Source of the DNA: Cotesia glomerata
Taxonomy: Eukaryota > Arthropoda > Insecta > Hymenoptera > Braconidae
Length of the DNA: 64,000 nucleotides
NCBI RefSeq assembly: GCF_020080835.1
Contig: NW_025402330.1
Span: forward strand, 124,001 to 188,000
Reading direction: 5' to 3'
Position 1 is the stretch's first letter; each line of letters starts with the position of its first letter. Position numbers and translations under genes: made by a program. The notes beneath the pieces were generated by a model. That model was not told the origin of the DNA, did no database searches, and saw only the letters and a list, made by a program, of their open reading frames with translations. Positions 32,575-45,438 of this stretch are shown here, piece by piece.

Positions 32575-33279
32575 ATCTAATTATTTTTTTCTCGCATATT
32601 CTATAAACTCACATTAAGATGATCCTCTCCGCATTCCTTTCTCAATCCTTTCCTACCAATATCCTGTTACGTGAATGTGGAACGCTTCACGTAATAATTA
32701 CCATAACTCCTATTCTTTCCTGCTTCACAGCGTTATTTAAATTTGTAAAAATATATGTACATATATAGGAATACATAGTAAAAATTACATGTTTTAATCG
32801 AAAGCTTATTAAATTTTCTATCAAATTCAATGAAAAAAAATTTTTTTTTAAATCGTTAATTGCATTAAATTCTTAACTGAACACACAGCTAGTGGAACCT
32901 CCATTTAACTACATGTAAAAAATTACTATTTTCAAACCTAATTATTTCATTAAATATCCCGGAAAACTACTGTTTTTTAATTTTTTTATTGATAATTAGG
33001 CTATGTAGATTAAATTTACAAATTTTCCGAAAGTTTTAAAAGCTTGACTACTTCGCGTGGATCTCCTTAAGCACCTCAGTATGGAGTTAGCGGGAAGTTG
33101 CAGGAATGGCTTTAGGGTCTACCGTTTTTCTAATTTTTTTTTTGTGTACCGGTGTGATTAATTCAGTTATTATTAATTGATATCAAAAATAATCTAAAAA
33201 ATTGTTTATTAATTTCCTTTCTGACGTTTGAATATTATACGAATTCTGCGTTTATTCGAGTTTGAATTTTAACATATAA

Positions 33280-33912
33280 TCAACTATTTTTATCCGTAAT
33301 TATACAGTGTAGTTGTTGAGTTCCTACAATCAGTTGCGTTTTAAGAAATCGATCATGTAAGTTATTTAGTGCTGTATTATAATCTTCTTCTGGAAAAATC
33401 ATGACTATGATATCTGGCAAGTTATTAAGTGCAGAAGCCCATTCGAAAAGTCCTTCAGGTGTCGTTATTTGTACATCAACCGCGAGTTGGAGATTTGCTC
33501 TCGCTGCAAGTCGTTCGATAATGCAACTAATTCGATCACACGGACCTTTGCCCTGGGCAGTTGCGAAAAAATGCCGTTCAACAGGAATATCAAAATGATC
33601 TTGATGATTTTGTAAATTTACAAAGTTTTTAAAGTTTTTGAATTGTTGAGGAGCCTCATCAGGAAAATAATAAATCTTCTTACAAGGTTCAGGAAGATTT
33701 TCCACATAATCAATTATTATTTTGATGGAAACATGAACAGCAACGGCATCATGATTAATCTCATCTAAAATAATTACTGAACTTTTGTGTTCAAGTCTGT
33801 CATTTACTTTATAATAAATAACGGCCGGAAAAAGTGTTGCCTGGTCATTATTCCAGTGAAAATTGAATGCCACGCTTAGTATTACAAACGAAATATTCTC
33901 TGCAAAATTCAT
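33280..33912 (-). pseudogene. DDE-like transposase fragment
   Basis: A 210-residue open frame. It contains NHDAVAVHVSIK, then YYFPDEAPQQFKNFKNFVNL and RHFFATAQGKGPCDR followed by ERLAARANLQ. From memory, many uncharacterised insect proteins carry SDGA.QQFKN.KNF and W.FFATSHGKG.CDG in this order and look like RNase H-fold transposases. Here the SDG has become PDE and the second block is also altered, so it is probably inactive. Its 5' part would lie beyond 34062, where an L1 LTR is inserted. Confidence 0.55.
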
Positions 33913-34062
33913 TTGGTTTTAATGATTCTTTCACTGTTTTAAAAAATTGGGCTTGTGCTTTAGCAATGAATGAGTGAGGTAAAAGAATTTAGAACATCTA
34001 AATCACGTTTCGTAGTATGATTAAACTTCTTGAAGACAGAACATATGGCCATATATGTCTTG

Positions 34063-37000
34063 TGTAACGGGTAGTTTTACTTACCACTCATTGGCCCCTA
34101 ATTAATTTAAAAAAAGAACAATCCAATAAAAAAAATGATTCTAAATTAACAAGGGCGCCACCAGGATTTTTCAACACGGTTCCTGAACCGGAAACCAGAG
34201 CTGAGCTTATAATCTACAGGGAGAGAGAGTGGAGGAAGGTGATCTGGAATGAATAAACTTTTATTTAACAATATCCGGACTTTTATTAATAACAAATCAC
34301 TTTTAACAAATTTGCTGACAATTCAGCTCACTTATAAACTAACAACTTATTACCTAGCGACGCGGAGAATTGATTGCGAAATGAACGATATTTACAAACG
34401 ACGATACAATGACTAGCTGGGATGTTCTAACGGACGGTCTCCCACAACCTCGTTACAACTAGTTGGGCTTTTTCAGAACGAACGGTCTCCCACACCTGCC
34501 TAAAACTAAACTTAATCCTGCAGTACCCTCCCTTGAGCGTCTATACTGCAGTTTCTATCTTACTACCGTGGTACCCCACTTGGCGTCTATACCACGGCTC
34601 CTAACTTACTACCGTTGTACCCCACTTGGCGTCTATACAACGGCTTCTAACTACGTCGCGTTGTCCACTTGGCACACACGCTCTAGAAATGCCTCACACA
34701 ACCCGCACGATCTTCACACACATAACCCACGCGTCTTCACACACCCACTGACTCTACTTTACTTTTTATTTCCGGATTTAAAAAATTGAACTCCAAAACT
34801 TACAACGTTAACTTTACTACAATTTTCAGTCATTAGCTCGCAAATAAATCGTAAACCATTTTCACAACTAATAATTTAATTCTCAAAAAAATCTAAACTA
34901 AAAACCGATGCTTGAATTTATTCCAAATTATCCACGAGTTTAATACTCAACATTAAATAAATTTTTAGGAACAATATCGACGCATAAATTTATTTAAATT
35001 CAACTCGTAATTTATTTCTTAAATTTTGAATAAGTTCTTAAGAATATTTCTTTATAAAATTCTAACTAATGTTATGTCCGAAAAATAAGATCTTAAACTG
35101 CGGTAGCTGGATTAACGGAGGTTCGGATAACAGATGAATTTCCCTAACGAAAGAATCGTTAAGTTTATATTTTATGGGTTCGTGAAGGTGAAAACCCCGG
35201 AGAGGGCCCCTTGAATACGACAATCGACCTCGGAAATAATAAAATATCCTCCACTTACTATTGCGAATCCTAATTCCAACGATGATTCGGCCTTTGATTG
35301 GACGTTGTACCTATGAGTTCCGCTGCTTGGCTTCTCGCTTCCTCCTGCTGACTGGAGATTGAAGGTTGAAGGTTCTTAACTTAAGAATGATGATACACTT
35401 CGATTCGGGTTTTTAGTTTATATATTCGGTTAACTGGCCCTATGGGCAAACACGTCTTAACTTACACTATTCACTTATTAACTAATAACAATAAAAAAAC
35501 AAAGGTTGAAAGTTAATATGAGTTCGTAACCGGAGTAACGACTCCGGCAAACAAAGTTCGCCGATTATAAATTTACAGAAGAAGAAAATAATAATTTGAG
35601 AGTGGGACCAGGTCACTGGAACTGTGGGAATCTCGATTATCGTCAAAACGAATTGTGGCTCAAAGAATCGCTATCACAGAACTCAGAAATACCGTTAAGG
35701 AAATCGAAATGAATAATTAGGGAAAAGATGACTAATTAATTTAATAATTGAAGTCTGCCTATACGTGTCGGGGTATAGGACTCACCCGGGCTCTAAGGCA
35801 GAACTGTTACCTTGTAAATGAGCTGTCGAATTATGGTGTTCGTGTCTTTTATCACCTCGGTTGCGATTCATTAAGTGGGGCTACTAATTAAACAATTGGT
35901 TCCTGCGATGAGGTGACAATGCGTGGTAATGTGTATTCTTCGGCCACGAGTAAGTTGTCACGCAGTCCAGTCCCTAAATATGCAAGCGCTGTACTTTTCG
36001 GCAGGAATGGGAGGCCCTGTATTATAGACGGCACGCCGGATATAACAGCATCCCCCCCGAAAGGAAGGGTGCTAACAGCATCTTTTCTTTCGCGAACTCG
36101 GGCGTCTCATTTTGACGAAAAGTTCATGCTTGCATATTTAGGGACTGGACTGCGTGACAACTTACTCGTGGCCGAAGAATACACATTACCGCGCATTGTC
36201 ACCTCATCGCAGGAACCAATTGTTTAATTAGTAGCCCCACTTAATGAATCGCAACCGAGGTGATAAAAGACACGAACACCATAATTCGACAGCTTATTTA
36301 CAAGGTAACAGTTCTGCCTTAGAGCCCGGGTGAGTCCTATACCCCGACACGTATAGGCAGACTTCAATTATTAAATTAATTAGTCATCTTTTCCCTAATT
36401 ATTCATTTCGATTTCCTTAACGGTATTTCTGAGTTCTGTGATAGCGATTCTTTGAGCCACAATTGTTTTGACGATAATCGAGAATCCCACAGTGGCTGTG
36501 ACCTGGTCCCACTCTCAAATTATTATTTTCTTCTTCTGTGAATTTATAATCGGCGAACTTTGTTTGCCGGAGTCGTTACTCCGGTTACGAACTCATATTA
36601 ACTTTCAACCTTTGTTTTTATATTGTTATTAGTTAATAAGTGAATAGTGTAAGTTAAGACGTGTTTGCCCATAGGGCCAGTTAACCGAATATATAAACTA
36701 AAAACCCGAATCGAAGTGTATCATCATTCTTAAGTTAAGAACCTTCAACCTTCAATCTCCAGTCAGCAGGAGGAAGCGAGAAGCCAAGCAGCGGAACTCA
36801 TAGATACAACGTCCAATCAAAGGCCGAATCATCGTTGGAATTAGGATTCGCAATAGTAAGTGGAGGATATTTTATTATTTCCGAGGTCGATTGTCGTATT
36901 CAAGGGGCCCTCTCCGGGGTTTTCACCTTCACGAACCCATAAAATATAAACTTAACGATTCTTTCGTTAGGGAAATTCATCTGTTATCCGAACCTCCAGC

Positions 37001-37700
37001 TACCTCCAGCTACCGAATCCCAAGATCATATTTTTCGGACATAACACTAATTTTCTGGGACTTAGTCCACGCCGTTGAATATTTTTATAAATAATTCCAA
37101 TAAAATAATTATTTTAGTCTTCAATAGTTCAATGTATAAATGACCACGTGGAATTTTTCGATTTATAAATAATTAATAAAACAAATTATCTCAATGTAAA
37201 ATAAATTCACGAAAAATTATCCACGGGTATCCAATCTTAATTGCGTCGAAGTTCAGTAGCCAATTCTCAATAAATTATATTAAATAAATAATACTTTCTT
37301 GTAACAATTAATATTAAATAATAATAATTCAATTGTTCTTACTAATAAATTATCGCGTGAAATAATTGCCAGAAATTCGCACGCTCAAAATGGACGCCGA
37401 TGTTCGTTAGTGCGTAGCAAGCCTTGACCTCGGGTATACGAACGGCGCTTGCCCGATCGTGAGCTGCCGATTGGAATTATTCTCGGTGTTCAGAAATTAA
37501 TTAATATTTTATTAATAAAAAATGAATTTATTTAAGCCAATCTAGGATGTTAATGATTATTAACTGGCCGAATCAATAATTTAATTTCTTACGACTCTTA
37601 AACCTAAGAGGTCTAGAACATTCTTCGGGTAGAAGATCCTCAAGAAGAATGCTCACAATGCTAACGAATAAGATTTAATTACAATTAATTACAATTAATG
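34063..37700 (-). mobile_element. L1 LTR copy, split by a palindrome and truncated
   Basis: Starts TGTAACGGG...CTCATTGGCCCC (reverse of the L1 LTR end) and follows the 50061-52163 copy through GGCGCCACCAGGATTTTT, the AATTACTCAACG-like central part and AAAATGGACGCCG to AACGAATAAGATTTAATT. It stops near 37700, about 380 bp short of the expected end. The 1977-bp palindrome at 35070-37046 is inserted in it. Confidence 0.7.
35070..37046. mobile_element. 1977-bp near-perfect palindromic element
   Basis: Left arm 35070-35987 (918 bp) and right arm 36128-37046 (919 bp) are inverted copies differing at only a small number of sites, around a 140-bp unpaired loop. It starts TGTTATGTCCG and ends CGGACATAACA. 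CTAA flanks both sides (35066-35069, 37047-37050), like a Ty3/gypsy insertion. Read one base in, the duplication would be ACTAAT with GTTATG ends. No protein is supported: open frames cross the loop without meaning. The TGTTATGTCC start resembles the L3 LTR, so it could be two LTR parts head to head. Confidence 0.75.
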
Positions 37701-38404
37701 ACCACATCAGGACATATATGAACTTATCAGGAATTTTGATATGGCCATATCAGAAATTTCTATCACGGGTAGTGATTCGTGATCTACAAATGATTATATT
37801 AATAACAATAAAGAAATAGAAATAAAAAATTAAAATACTGGGTATTTTACCGATCATCGCTTGTTACTTTACTTTTACATTATCATTTCTATTTAACTAT
37901 CATTTATGCATTCACATATTATCGACGTCATAATTTAAACATTGTTTGTTGTATTTGACAAATGGGGTAATCGAAAAAAAAATAGCCCTGGAAAAAATAA
38001 TTCCGGAAAAAAAGCTTCGGAATAACATTTAAATGGACAAACGAAATCCAGGATAAAAGTACACATCACAGTAACAAGCTTATATACATATGTTGGTCTA
38101 TTTTTTAATTAACACATTTGAAATCTATGATGAAAGGGAACAGTACGGTTACAATTTTATGTGTTATTCCGGTCTATTTATAAAATATTAATTTATATAA
38201 TAATATAATATAACACACTGACAAAGAAGCAATGTGGTGTCGAGGATGATGTTGGAATGCACATGATTACTTAACACACTTATTCTACGAATAAATATCA
38301 ATAATTATGCAACAACAATGATAGATAACGGTATGATGTCCATAGGTTCACAAGTGATTAAATAAAAATTTCAAAAAAATATCATAAGGTTAATTACGTC
38401 TTAT
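37701..38404. other. Sequence without recognisable gene
   Basis: AT-rich DNA with GGACATATATGAAC and GATATGGCCATATCAG near 37712-37750. These resemble GAACATATGGCCATATATGTC on the other side of the L1 LTR (34040), so this is probably the other half of the interrupted DDE-like element. Confidence 0.45.
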
Positions 38405-38683
38405 TCATACTTTAATAACCTTCAAATATTCGTACCTAGCCTCTTTATGTTGTTGAGATTGAGAATCTTCGAGTTTTCTTGTAAGGTTTTTGATCATTTC
38501 TGTTTGACTTTCAATTAGATGATAGTTACCAGAAAAATCTGTTTCTCCATGCTTTTGAGGAAAGTCAAGATTATGTTTGCTTGTCATCATTGAACTATAA
38601 ATTTCATCAACTTTTTCACTCATGTTTGTCATCTGAAATATTAGAAATTTAATTTTGTATGTAAAAATAATTTTCAAATTCAA
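38405..38683 (-). other. Short coiled-coil-like ORF, uncertain
   Basis: A 92-codon frame. After an AT-rich start it reads NMSEKVDEIYSSMMTSKHNL and later a charged, glutamine-rich helix (IESQTEMIKNLTRKLEDSQS). An AG acceptor-like site precedes the MTNMSEKV segment, so it may be an exon of the same transposon as 33280-33912. No family recognised. Confidence 0.35.
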
Positions 38684-38888
38684 TATGTTCGGGTGATAAC
38701 TACTACTTGCTTTGTCTTTTTATTTCATTCTAGAACGATTCCCCGAAATTTTCAGCTAAATTTATTCTTTAGTTAATAAAGAATAAATAAGTGTTGTATT
38801 TTTTATCGTATCTCTATTAGTTTATAAATTATAACAATTTTAAGGGTTAAAAACTAGGCAAGAATAAACAACTTACAGAAAACGTATA

Positions 38889-40379
38889 TTTAAAATTTTT
38901 TAAAAAAATTAGGAAAACGGTTAACCCTGAAGGCCATCCTTGCAATTTCCCGCTACTTTCGTAATTAAACGCTCAAAATTGCACTGATTATGTTTTTAAA
39001 AAAATATAATTTTCATGTAGTTTTGAGCTCTGTGAGCTCAAAAGTCTGATAGAAATTTAATAAAAGACTATTTTTTGAATTTTCAAACTGTAATAACTTT
39101 TGAATGAATGAACCGATTCTCACACGGTTGGTGGCATTCGACGCATTTTTTAAATTCTATGATATACTTTCGAACAAAAATTGATCAGACCGAAAATTTC
39201 AGTGTAATTCGAAAAAAAAAACACTTTTCGATTTTTTTTGTCAACGATAACTCACGAACGAAGAATATGTGATGAGACTTACGCCTACCTCCGAAGAGGC
39301 CGATTCCTGGGCTCAAAAAAGATATACTCACACGTATATTCGTCCCATTCCCACCATAGCGAAAACACAGCCAAGCTCACGGACAAGAAAAAACCTCTGC
39401 TCTCTTGTGTTTATACAGTCATTGAGTAGCAGCAAGAGTGGCGTGTAGTTGTAAGTGTGTGCAACTCTTTTCGACTTCTTCGACAATCCATTCCTGTGGG
39501 TACATCGAGATGCACCCACAGACAATGGACAGTATCCAGCAGGGACCATGGGGGGGGGCGGAGTCGATAGAAGCCCATGTTGATTGTGTAGTGTGTTTGT
39601 GTGTAAAATATGATTCTTCGTGTAATTGTTTGCGTGTGTGGAGTGCCCGGGCACTGTGTAGCTTGTGGTGATTTTCCCTATCTTGTTCTACGGCAGACAT
39701 CCAAAACTCTCTACTATCCTCACAATTGTGTGGAGTATATCGCTTATGCTTAGGTGCTCCGACACAACCTAGGTGGATGTCTGTTGAGTCGCGTCCCTAG
39801 TAGCATTTTCTTTAGCTAGTGGGGTCTGGAGTTTACAACACATTACTACTTTACTGAAACCTTTTAATAGCTTGAAGTTACTTTGGGATGTGGCAATCGC
39901 ATGCGCAACGCTCGCCCATTCCGCGTTCCCTCACCATATGTCTTTGAGCACCTCGCGTTGCGGCTCGTACTCATGGCATTCGAGCATTAAGTGCTCCACG
40001 TTGTCAACCTTTTCTCCAACCCCATTCTCTCTACACTCATCGCAGAATTTACTGTCCGTATGTATAACTCACAAACGAATCAACCGATTTCGACCAGCTT
40101 GGTGGCGGTCGATGTGGTTTTTCGATTTTAAGAGCTGATCAGTTTTTGGAATTGATCGTTCAAGCCGTTTTGAAGATATTAAAAAAAAACCACATTTGAA
40201 AAAATTTTTTTCGTAGTTATTTTGAGATTTCTCCAAATCTACCGGTCCGAATCGGTCCCAACTGTATTATGAATCTAAGTTTAGTCATGCCCTTTCGAAT
40301 ACCGCAAGCTACGATGAATTCGGTTAAGCCGTTCAAAAATTATGAGAGGTTTACATACATCTACGTCCACATCCACATC

Positions 40380-40440
<61 letters not shown>
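38889..40440 (-). repeat. Repeat A, copy 4 (inverted)
   Basis: Reverse orientation to copy 3. It begins with the complement of the closing block (GAAGGCCATCC), has one clean GAGCTC hairpin (39021-39043), and ends in a (CA)n tract (40380-40436). Beyond that tract lies AACCATGTCTGTTTTTGTGA, the complement of the segment unique to copy 3. A LINE piece is inserted at 39263-40064. Its outer opening hairpin is missing. Confidence 0.7.
39263..40064 (-). mobile_element. 5'-truncated LINE with target duplication
   Basis: An 802-bp insert flanked by TAACTCACGAACGAA (39248-39262) and TAACTCACAAACGAA (40065-40079), one mismatch. On the minus strand it encodes the end of a LINE ORF2, with KFCDECRENGVGEKVDNVEH followed by LMLECHEYEPQREVLKDIW. 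This C-x2-C...H...C pattern is the C-terminal zinc motif of I/Jockey/R1-type elements. Stops follow, then a long 3' UTR ending in the same foldable 3' terminus as at 6816-7161. Confidence 0.75.
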
Positions 40441-40545
40441 CAAAACAAAACCATGTCTGTTTTTGTGACAATAAGTAGAATAAGAAAAAAAAATATAAGG
40501 TAAAAATTCATTTGTATGTAACAAATTGTTTATTACACAAGCAAT

Positions 40546-42085
40546 TGTAACAGGTCTTTATGTCTGTTCAACTGGCCCCAAAATTAATTAATGAATAGAA
40601 AACAAGCTAATACATTAAACAAAGTAAGTTGATCAATTAAGGGTGCCACCAGGGTTATTTTCACGGTTCCTATAACGGGACTGAGCAAGAGAGCTTACCT
40701 CCAGGGATAGAGAGAGTGGAGGAAGGTGCTGTTAAATTAGAAATAATTTATGAAAAAAATGGCCAGCAGTTATTAACAATGTAAAACAACAATATCACGA
40801 CTCAATAACTATAACAATATTTCCACTCGCACACCCACACTATAACAACTTAAAAATGACTTATTATTACCTTATGACCAATTTAACTGAACCAAAATAA
40901 CCATAACAAAACCAATAATGTACTAATTACTCTTATTAGAGATCGTTGATTAGCTATGGCAAAAACAATAGCCCAGCGTCGAAACAGAGACCTAGATGTT
41001 TCCCCGCAGCTTACTCTGCTATAGAATTAACAACAAAGTGACGAAACGTATGTCTAAATAATTCTCCAGCCCAATCATAGACTGCTGACGGGAACAACAG
41101 CTAGTGACGAAACATAAACCGAGATAGTTCTGTAGCACACATGCATAATCCGTTCCAATATTACACACAAAACTCGTACGCAACTAAATAGACTTTACTT
41201 TACTTTACAATTTATAAACAATTTCTCCAAGAACTTAAATTAACGTGCAGAATTCCTAACTAAAATATTCAGTCATCAGTTATAAACTAAGTCACAAAAT
41301 TCAATTAATAATATTAATCCAATCATAATTCAAATTATAAAAATTAATTGCATAGTTATTTAATTATTTATTAATATACATGCTTGTAAAATGATGTAAT
41401 TGCGGGAAAGCGGAGGATCAGGTTTTGGTCTGGATATCTCAATTAAAACGCGGAAATATTATTAAAAATTAACACTATAAATTTATTTACACTATATACA
41501 AGTTATATTTAATATGTTAATTTGCAGATTGTTTAAATAAAAGCGGATAAATAAAGCACTGCGTGAATAATAAAGCAAAGCCGGTTGACACGTGGTTGAA
41601 CACACTGCCGGCACTGGAAAAGCGGAGAATTAATTGCACAAATAACACAATTTATCTGTAACAAACAAAGCAGATTAATAACAATTAATTTAAGCAAATT
41701 AAATTATTAAATAAGCGAAATGCGGTTTATTAACAAAAAGCGAAAGTAAAGAAATACTAATGGCGTCTTGATGCAGCGAAAGCGTAAAAGCGAAAGATAA
41801 TAATAATAATGCGTCTTCTTCCTCGTTGACTTGGGGAATAAGGTTGATTGCGCATGTCAGCGGAGCGATCAGCCAATCACACCACCGAGAAATGGCATGA
41901 TCAGTCAAGCTAAGCTTCCATAGGCGGTTAGTTTTTGCAGGAACTAGTGGTAGACAGGTGCGGCTCGTGAAATTGGGAGTCCCCCAGGGGCGACTTTATC
42001 GCGGCTGGGCCTGTTCACTGAACAATGCTTCTTGGAAGAAGATAATTCTTACCGCACCATAGCTTGATTCGAGGTGGTTTTTACA
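40546..42085 (-). mobile_element. Diverged L1 LTR copy
   Basis: Starts TGTAACAGG and shares AACTGGCCCC, GGGTGCCACCAGGGTTATTT and GAGAGAGTGGAGGAAGGTG with the other L1 LTRs. The remainder is clearly different and ends near TTTTTACA at 42085. No target duplication could be fixed. It is older than, or of another subfamily from, the 50061 copy. Confidence 0.6.
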
Positions 42086-42217
42086 ATAAAAATTCATTTT
42101 AAAATTAAAATAACAATAACATAATATTTTGTATAAAAAAAAAAAAAAAGAAAAGTTTGTCAAAGAATTTAAAAATTCCAGTAAACTATAATTAATTTGA
42201 ATACAGTATTGGCATTC

Positions 42218-42640
42218 CTATAAGTTGCCTCTTCTGCTGAGACTCTTCGTTACATAGTTAAAGATGGCTATAATGCAGTTTCTATCTTTTATGTTCAAGA
42301 TGTTAAACTCTTCTAACCCTAACATATTTGAATTATCTGTATATACTGAAAGGTATTGTATTCTGAAATAGGCGTAGGCCGGACATCTGAAGAGAAAGTA
42401 GTCGAACTTTTCAAGGGAACTTTGATTGCAAGCAGGGCATGCTTTGTTTGGAAGAATATTGCTTGATGCTAGTGTGCACCAGTGTTTATTAGCAAGTCTA
42501 AGTTGTGTGATGATTCTTTTTTGCCACATTGAAGTGTCACTGGTCAGATGGAACGCAGCTTCGTCTGTGTTAGGTCTCAAAAGGTCAAATTACCAAGCTG
42601 TGGAGTTTAACGAGTCAAGTGGTCCTCACATCTCAATTTG
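42218..42640 (-). pseudogene. LINE ORF2 C-terminal zinc motif region
   Basis: Reads MWQKRIITQLRLANKHWCTL, then CPACNQSSLEKFDYFLFRCP and YAYFRIQYLS, ending SLSRRGNL at TAA (42218-42220). The C-x2-C...H/Y...C arrangement is the cysteine-rich end common after the RT of many LINEs. It is out of frame with the RT ORF, so at least one frameshift lies between 42580 and 42883. Confidence 0.65.
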
Positions 42641-42882
42641 ATCTCATGCTTTTTGAAAACTTCTTTCGAGTGTTTTTTCCATAGTTCTGGGTCCCATATT
42701 CCCCACAGGTGACATGAATCAGCCTCTTGAAGCAGGCGTTTGGCTAAAGCTGCCCAATTATATTTGATCCTTCCGATAATTGCACTAGGGTCAGCTTATC
42801 ATTCAGCTTGCCTCAGAAAGCAAATTTTAGGTATTCTGTTATCTTCCATGCTAAGAATATTGATGAGAAAGTTCCAAACCAT

Positions 42883-44205
42883 TCAGAGACCTCTGCATTT
42901 TAGCTTGGTAAGTCCAAGTTCTAATCTTAAGCCACTGATTGGTGTATTTTTGGGAAGTTTAAGTATTTTTCTATATAATTCATTTTTCGCTATTTCCAGT
43001 TGATCTTTGTAAGGTATTTCCCACACCGGGAAACCGTAGAGAAGCGTTGAGATTGAGAGTGCATCAAAAAGTTTGTTGCAAGCGTCCCAGGAGTCTTTTT
43101 TCGCTTTAGAAAGAATGGAGATGACAGTACTCATGGCTATCTTGGCTTTCTTGACTGAATTTTCCGCCACTTTTAGACTTAAGGCCGAACTTGAAAGTAT
43201 GATACCTAAATATTTTAAGAATGAGACAAATTCGATTTTTTCATTTTTGTAGTATAAACAGTTTGGTTCGAAAGACTTAGTGATTCCTCCGGTTCTGAAT
43301 GACATTGCTTTAGTTTTTTTTATGTTCACTTTTAGGTCATTTTTATCACAGTAGTCTTCAAGAATCTTGAGCAAAGAGACTAAATCTTTGACATTGGCTG
43401 CGAGCAGGACCATGTCATTAGCATAGAGGATCATGATGAGATCTATATAATTATTCAAGTTGATACCTGAGATGTCTCTGCTTCTAAAGAAATTTTCGAT
43501 GTCCGCAAGGAATAGAATAAATAAGAGAGGACTTAAGCTCTCCCCTTGTAGGACTCCCTCTGTAACTCTAAATTTTTGCGAGTACTTCGATCCTTGTCTC
43601 GTCTGTACAGTTGCTTTATCATAGATATTCTTGAAAATAGTTATAAATTTTGTGCTAATTTCAAAGGCAGACAGTTTAGACCATAACTTATCTTGAGGTA
43701 CCGAGTCAAAGGCTCGGGTGAAGTCCACAAACAGTCCATATGCTTTTCCAAGAGTTTGCTTCAATCGAAAGTTAATCGCTGATTGGAGAGTGTAATACAC
43801 ATCAGTGCAGCTTCTACCAGATCTAAATCCCATGGGAGTCTCAGGGATAAGATGATTGCTTTTAGCCCAGGCAGCAAGCATGAAGCGTAAAATTTCAGTG
43901 AACATCTTTGTGATACAATTAACCAATGCGATTCCTCGGTAATTCATAGGTTCATTACTATATCCAGCCTTATGTATCATGGTTAGTAAGACTTCACTTC
44001 ATGCCTCTGGTGCATAACCTCTATCGAAGATGATGTTGAAGAGTGTTTGGAGACACCATTTCCAATTCGTTGGCATGTTCTTGAAAAACTCGTTAGAAAA
44101 ATTATCAGGCCCTGGGGATTTACCAGTCTTAAGCTTGCCGAGACATTTTTCAATTTCCAGGTAAGAAATCTCTTTTTCGAGGTCCAGGACCATTATTTGG
44201 ATCAT
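42883..44205 (-). pseudogene. LINE reverse transcriptase
   Basis: Non-LTR RT. Visible blocks: LKTGKSPGPDNFSNEFFKNM, NYRGIALVNCITKMF, GFRSGRSCTDVYYTLQ, GLFVDFTRAFDSV (catalytic D), VLQGESLSPLLFILFLADIE and LYANDMVLLA. The usual YADD is YAND, so one of the two paired catalytic aspartates is asparagine, expected to abolish activity. An in-frame TGA at 43999-44001 (APEA-stop-SEVLL) stands where tryptophan would fit. The remaining frame to TAG at 42883 is open, 365 codons. Clade not assigned. Confidence 0.85.
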
Positions 44206-45074
44206 ATGTTAAGGCAATGGTTGTATTCTAGGGTATACTTTTTGATAGACTTTATTTCAGCTGTCAATGGTCGTCGGCCCATCACGATTCCGGAGTGTTT
44301 TGTGAACAAATCGCACTGCTGACCAGAATTCAGATGCATTTCTAACTTTGGAGAATTTGTTCTTAATATCTTCAATGAACTGCTTCTTCTTTCTTTTAAT
44401 TAATTTCTTATATTGCTCTTTAGCATTCAAATATATCTTTGTCTTCTTTATTGAAATTGGATTTAATAAATTTTCTGAGTGAGACTGCAGTGAACTTTTT
44501 GGCTATTGCACAGTCCTGGTCGAACCATGGCTTAGTACGTCTGAGTACTTGTTTTTTAGGAAGCGACTTCTTTATATCTGAGTATAGTGCAACTTCTTCG
44601 ATAGCGCTGCTGAGGATTTGAAATTTTTCTTCAATGCCGGGTGCTTTTTCAAAATCGTTTGCTTCAGTTGCAGCTAGGTAAAAAATATACTTGTGCTAAG
44701 ATTCTGGATTCCATTTGTACTTATCAGCTGCATGTTACTTGCGCAAGAGAGCGGCTAAACCGTGTTAGTTCAAGTTGAACTGGAAAGTGGTCTGAGCCAG
44801 TAGTTTCAGACAAAACCTTTAGGTCTTTAATCATCGAGAGAGCATCTGGACTGGCCCAAATCAAATCTATTGTGCTAGAACCATTGCGATTGCAGGAAGT
44901 CTTGTGTGCTGATGAGTCACTGTTGGTGCGACCATTTAAGATAGTGTATCTTGTCACACGGATTTTATTCCTGTGTGCTCCTCTCTGTGCCTAGTTTTGA
45001 AACAGATCCACACCCGGTGTATCTCTAAAATTTTACTATTTTTGTATTAATTTTATTAATTTATTTACTGTACG

Positions 45075-45363
45075 AGCGTACCCAGCCCGTTTTGCCGGCC
45101 TTTATTTAAGCATACAGGAATTAAATTATAAACAAAATACATCAATCAATACAATAATGAAACCGCCACAATAAAAATTATTATTTATCCTCAACTTCAT
45201 TTTTAACTTCCCGCTAAAAAAAATCGAAGATTTTCAAAAATCGGGAAGTTATTGGTTTTACCACGTTTTTCGAAAATCGAGTTTTCATCAGATCTCGACG
45301 TTTTGAGGTCTTAGGAAGCTTCCCTGAATGTTTTTGCGATGATGTCCGTGTGTCTGTATGTAT

Positions 45364-45438
<75 letters not shown>

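Noticed and set aside
35913..36227. 104-residue ORF in the palindrome
   Set aside because: It reads through the loop into the inverted arm; no protein-like features.
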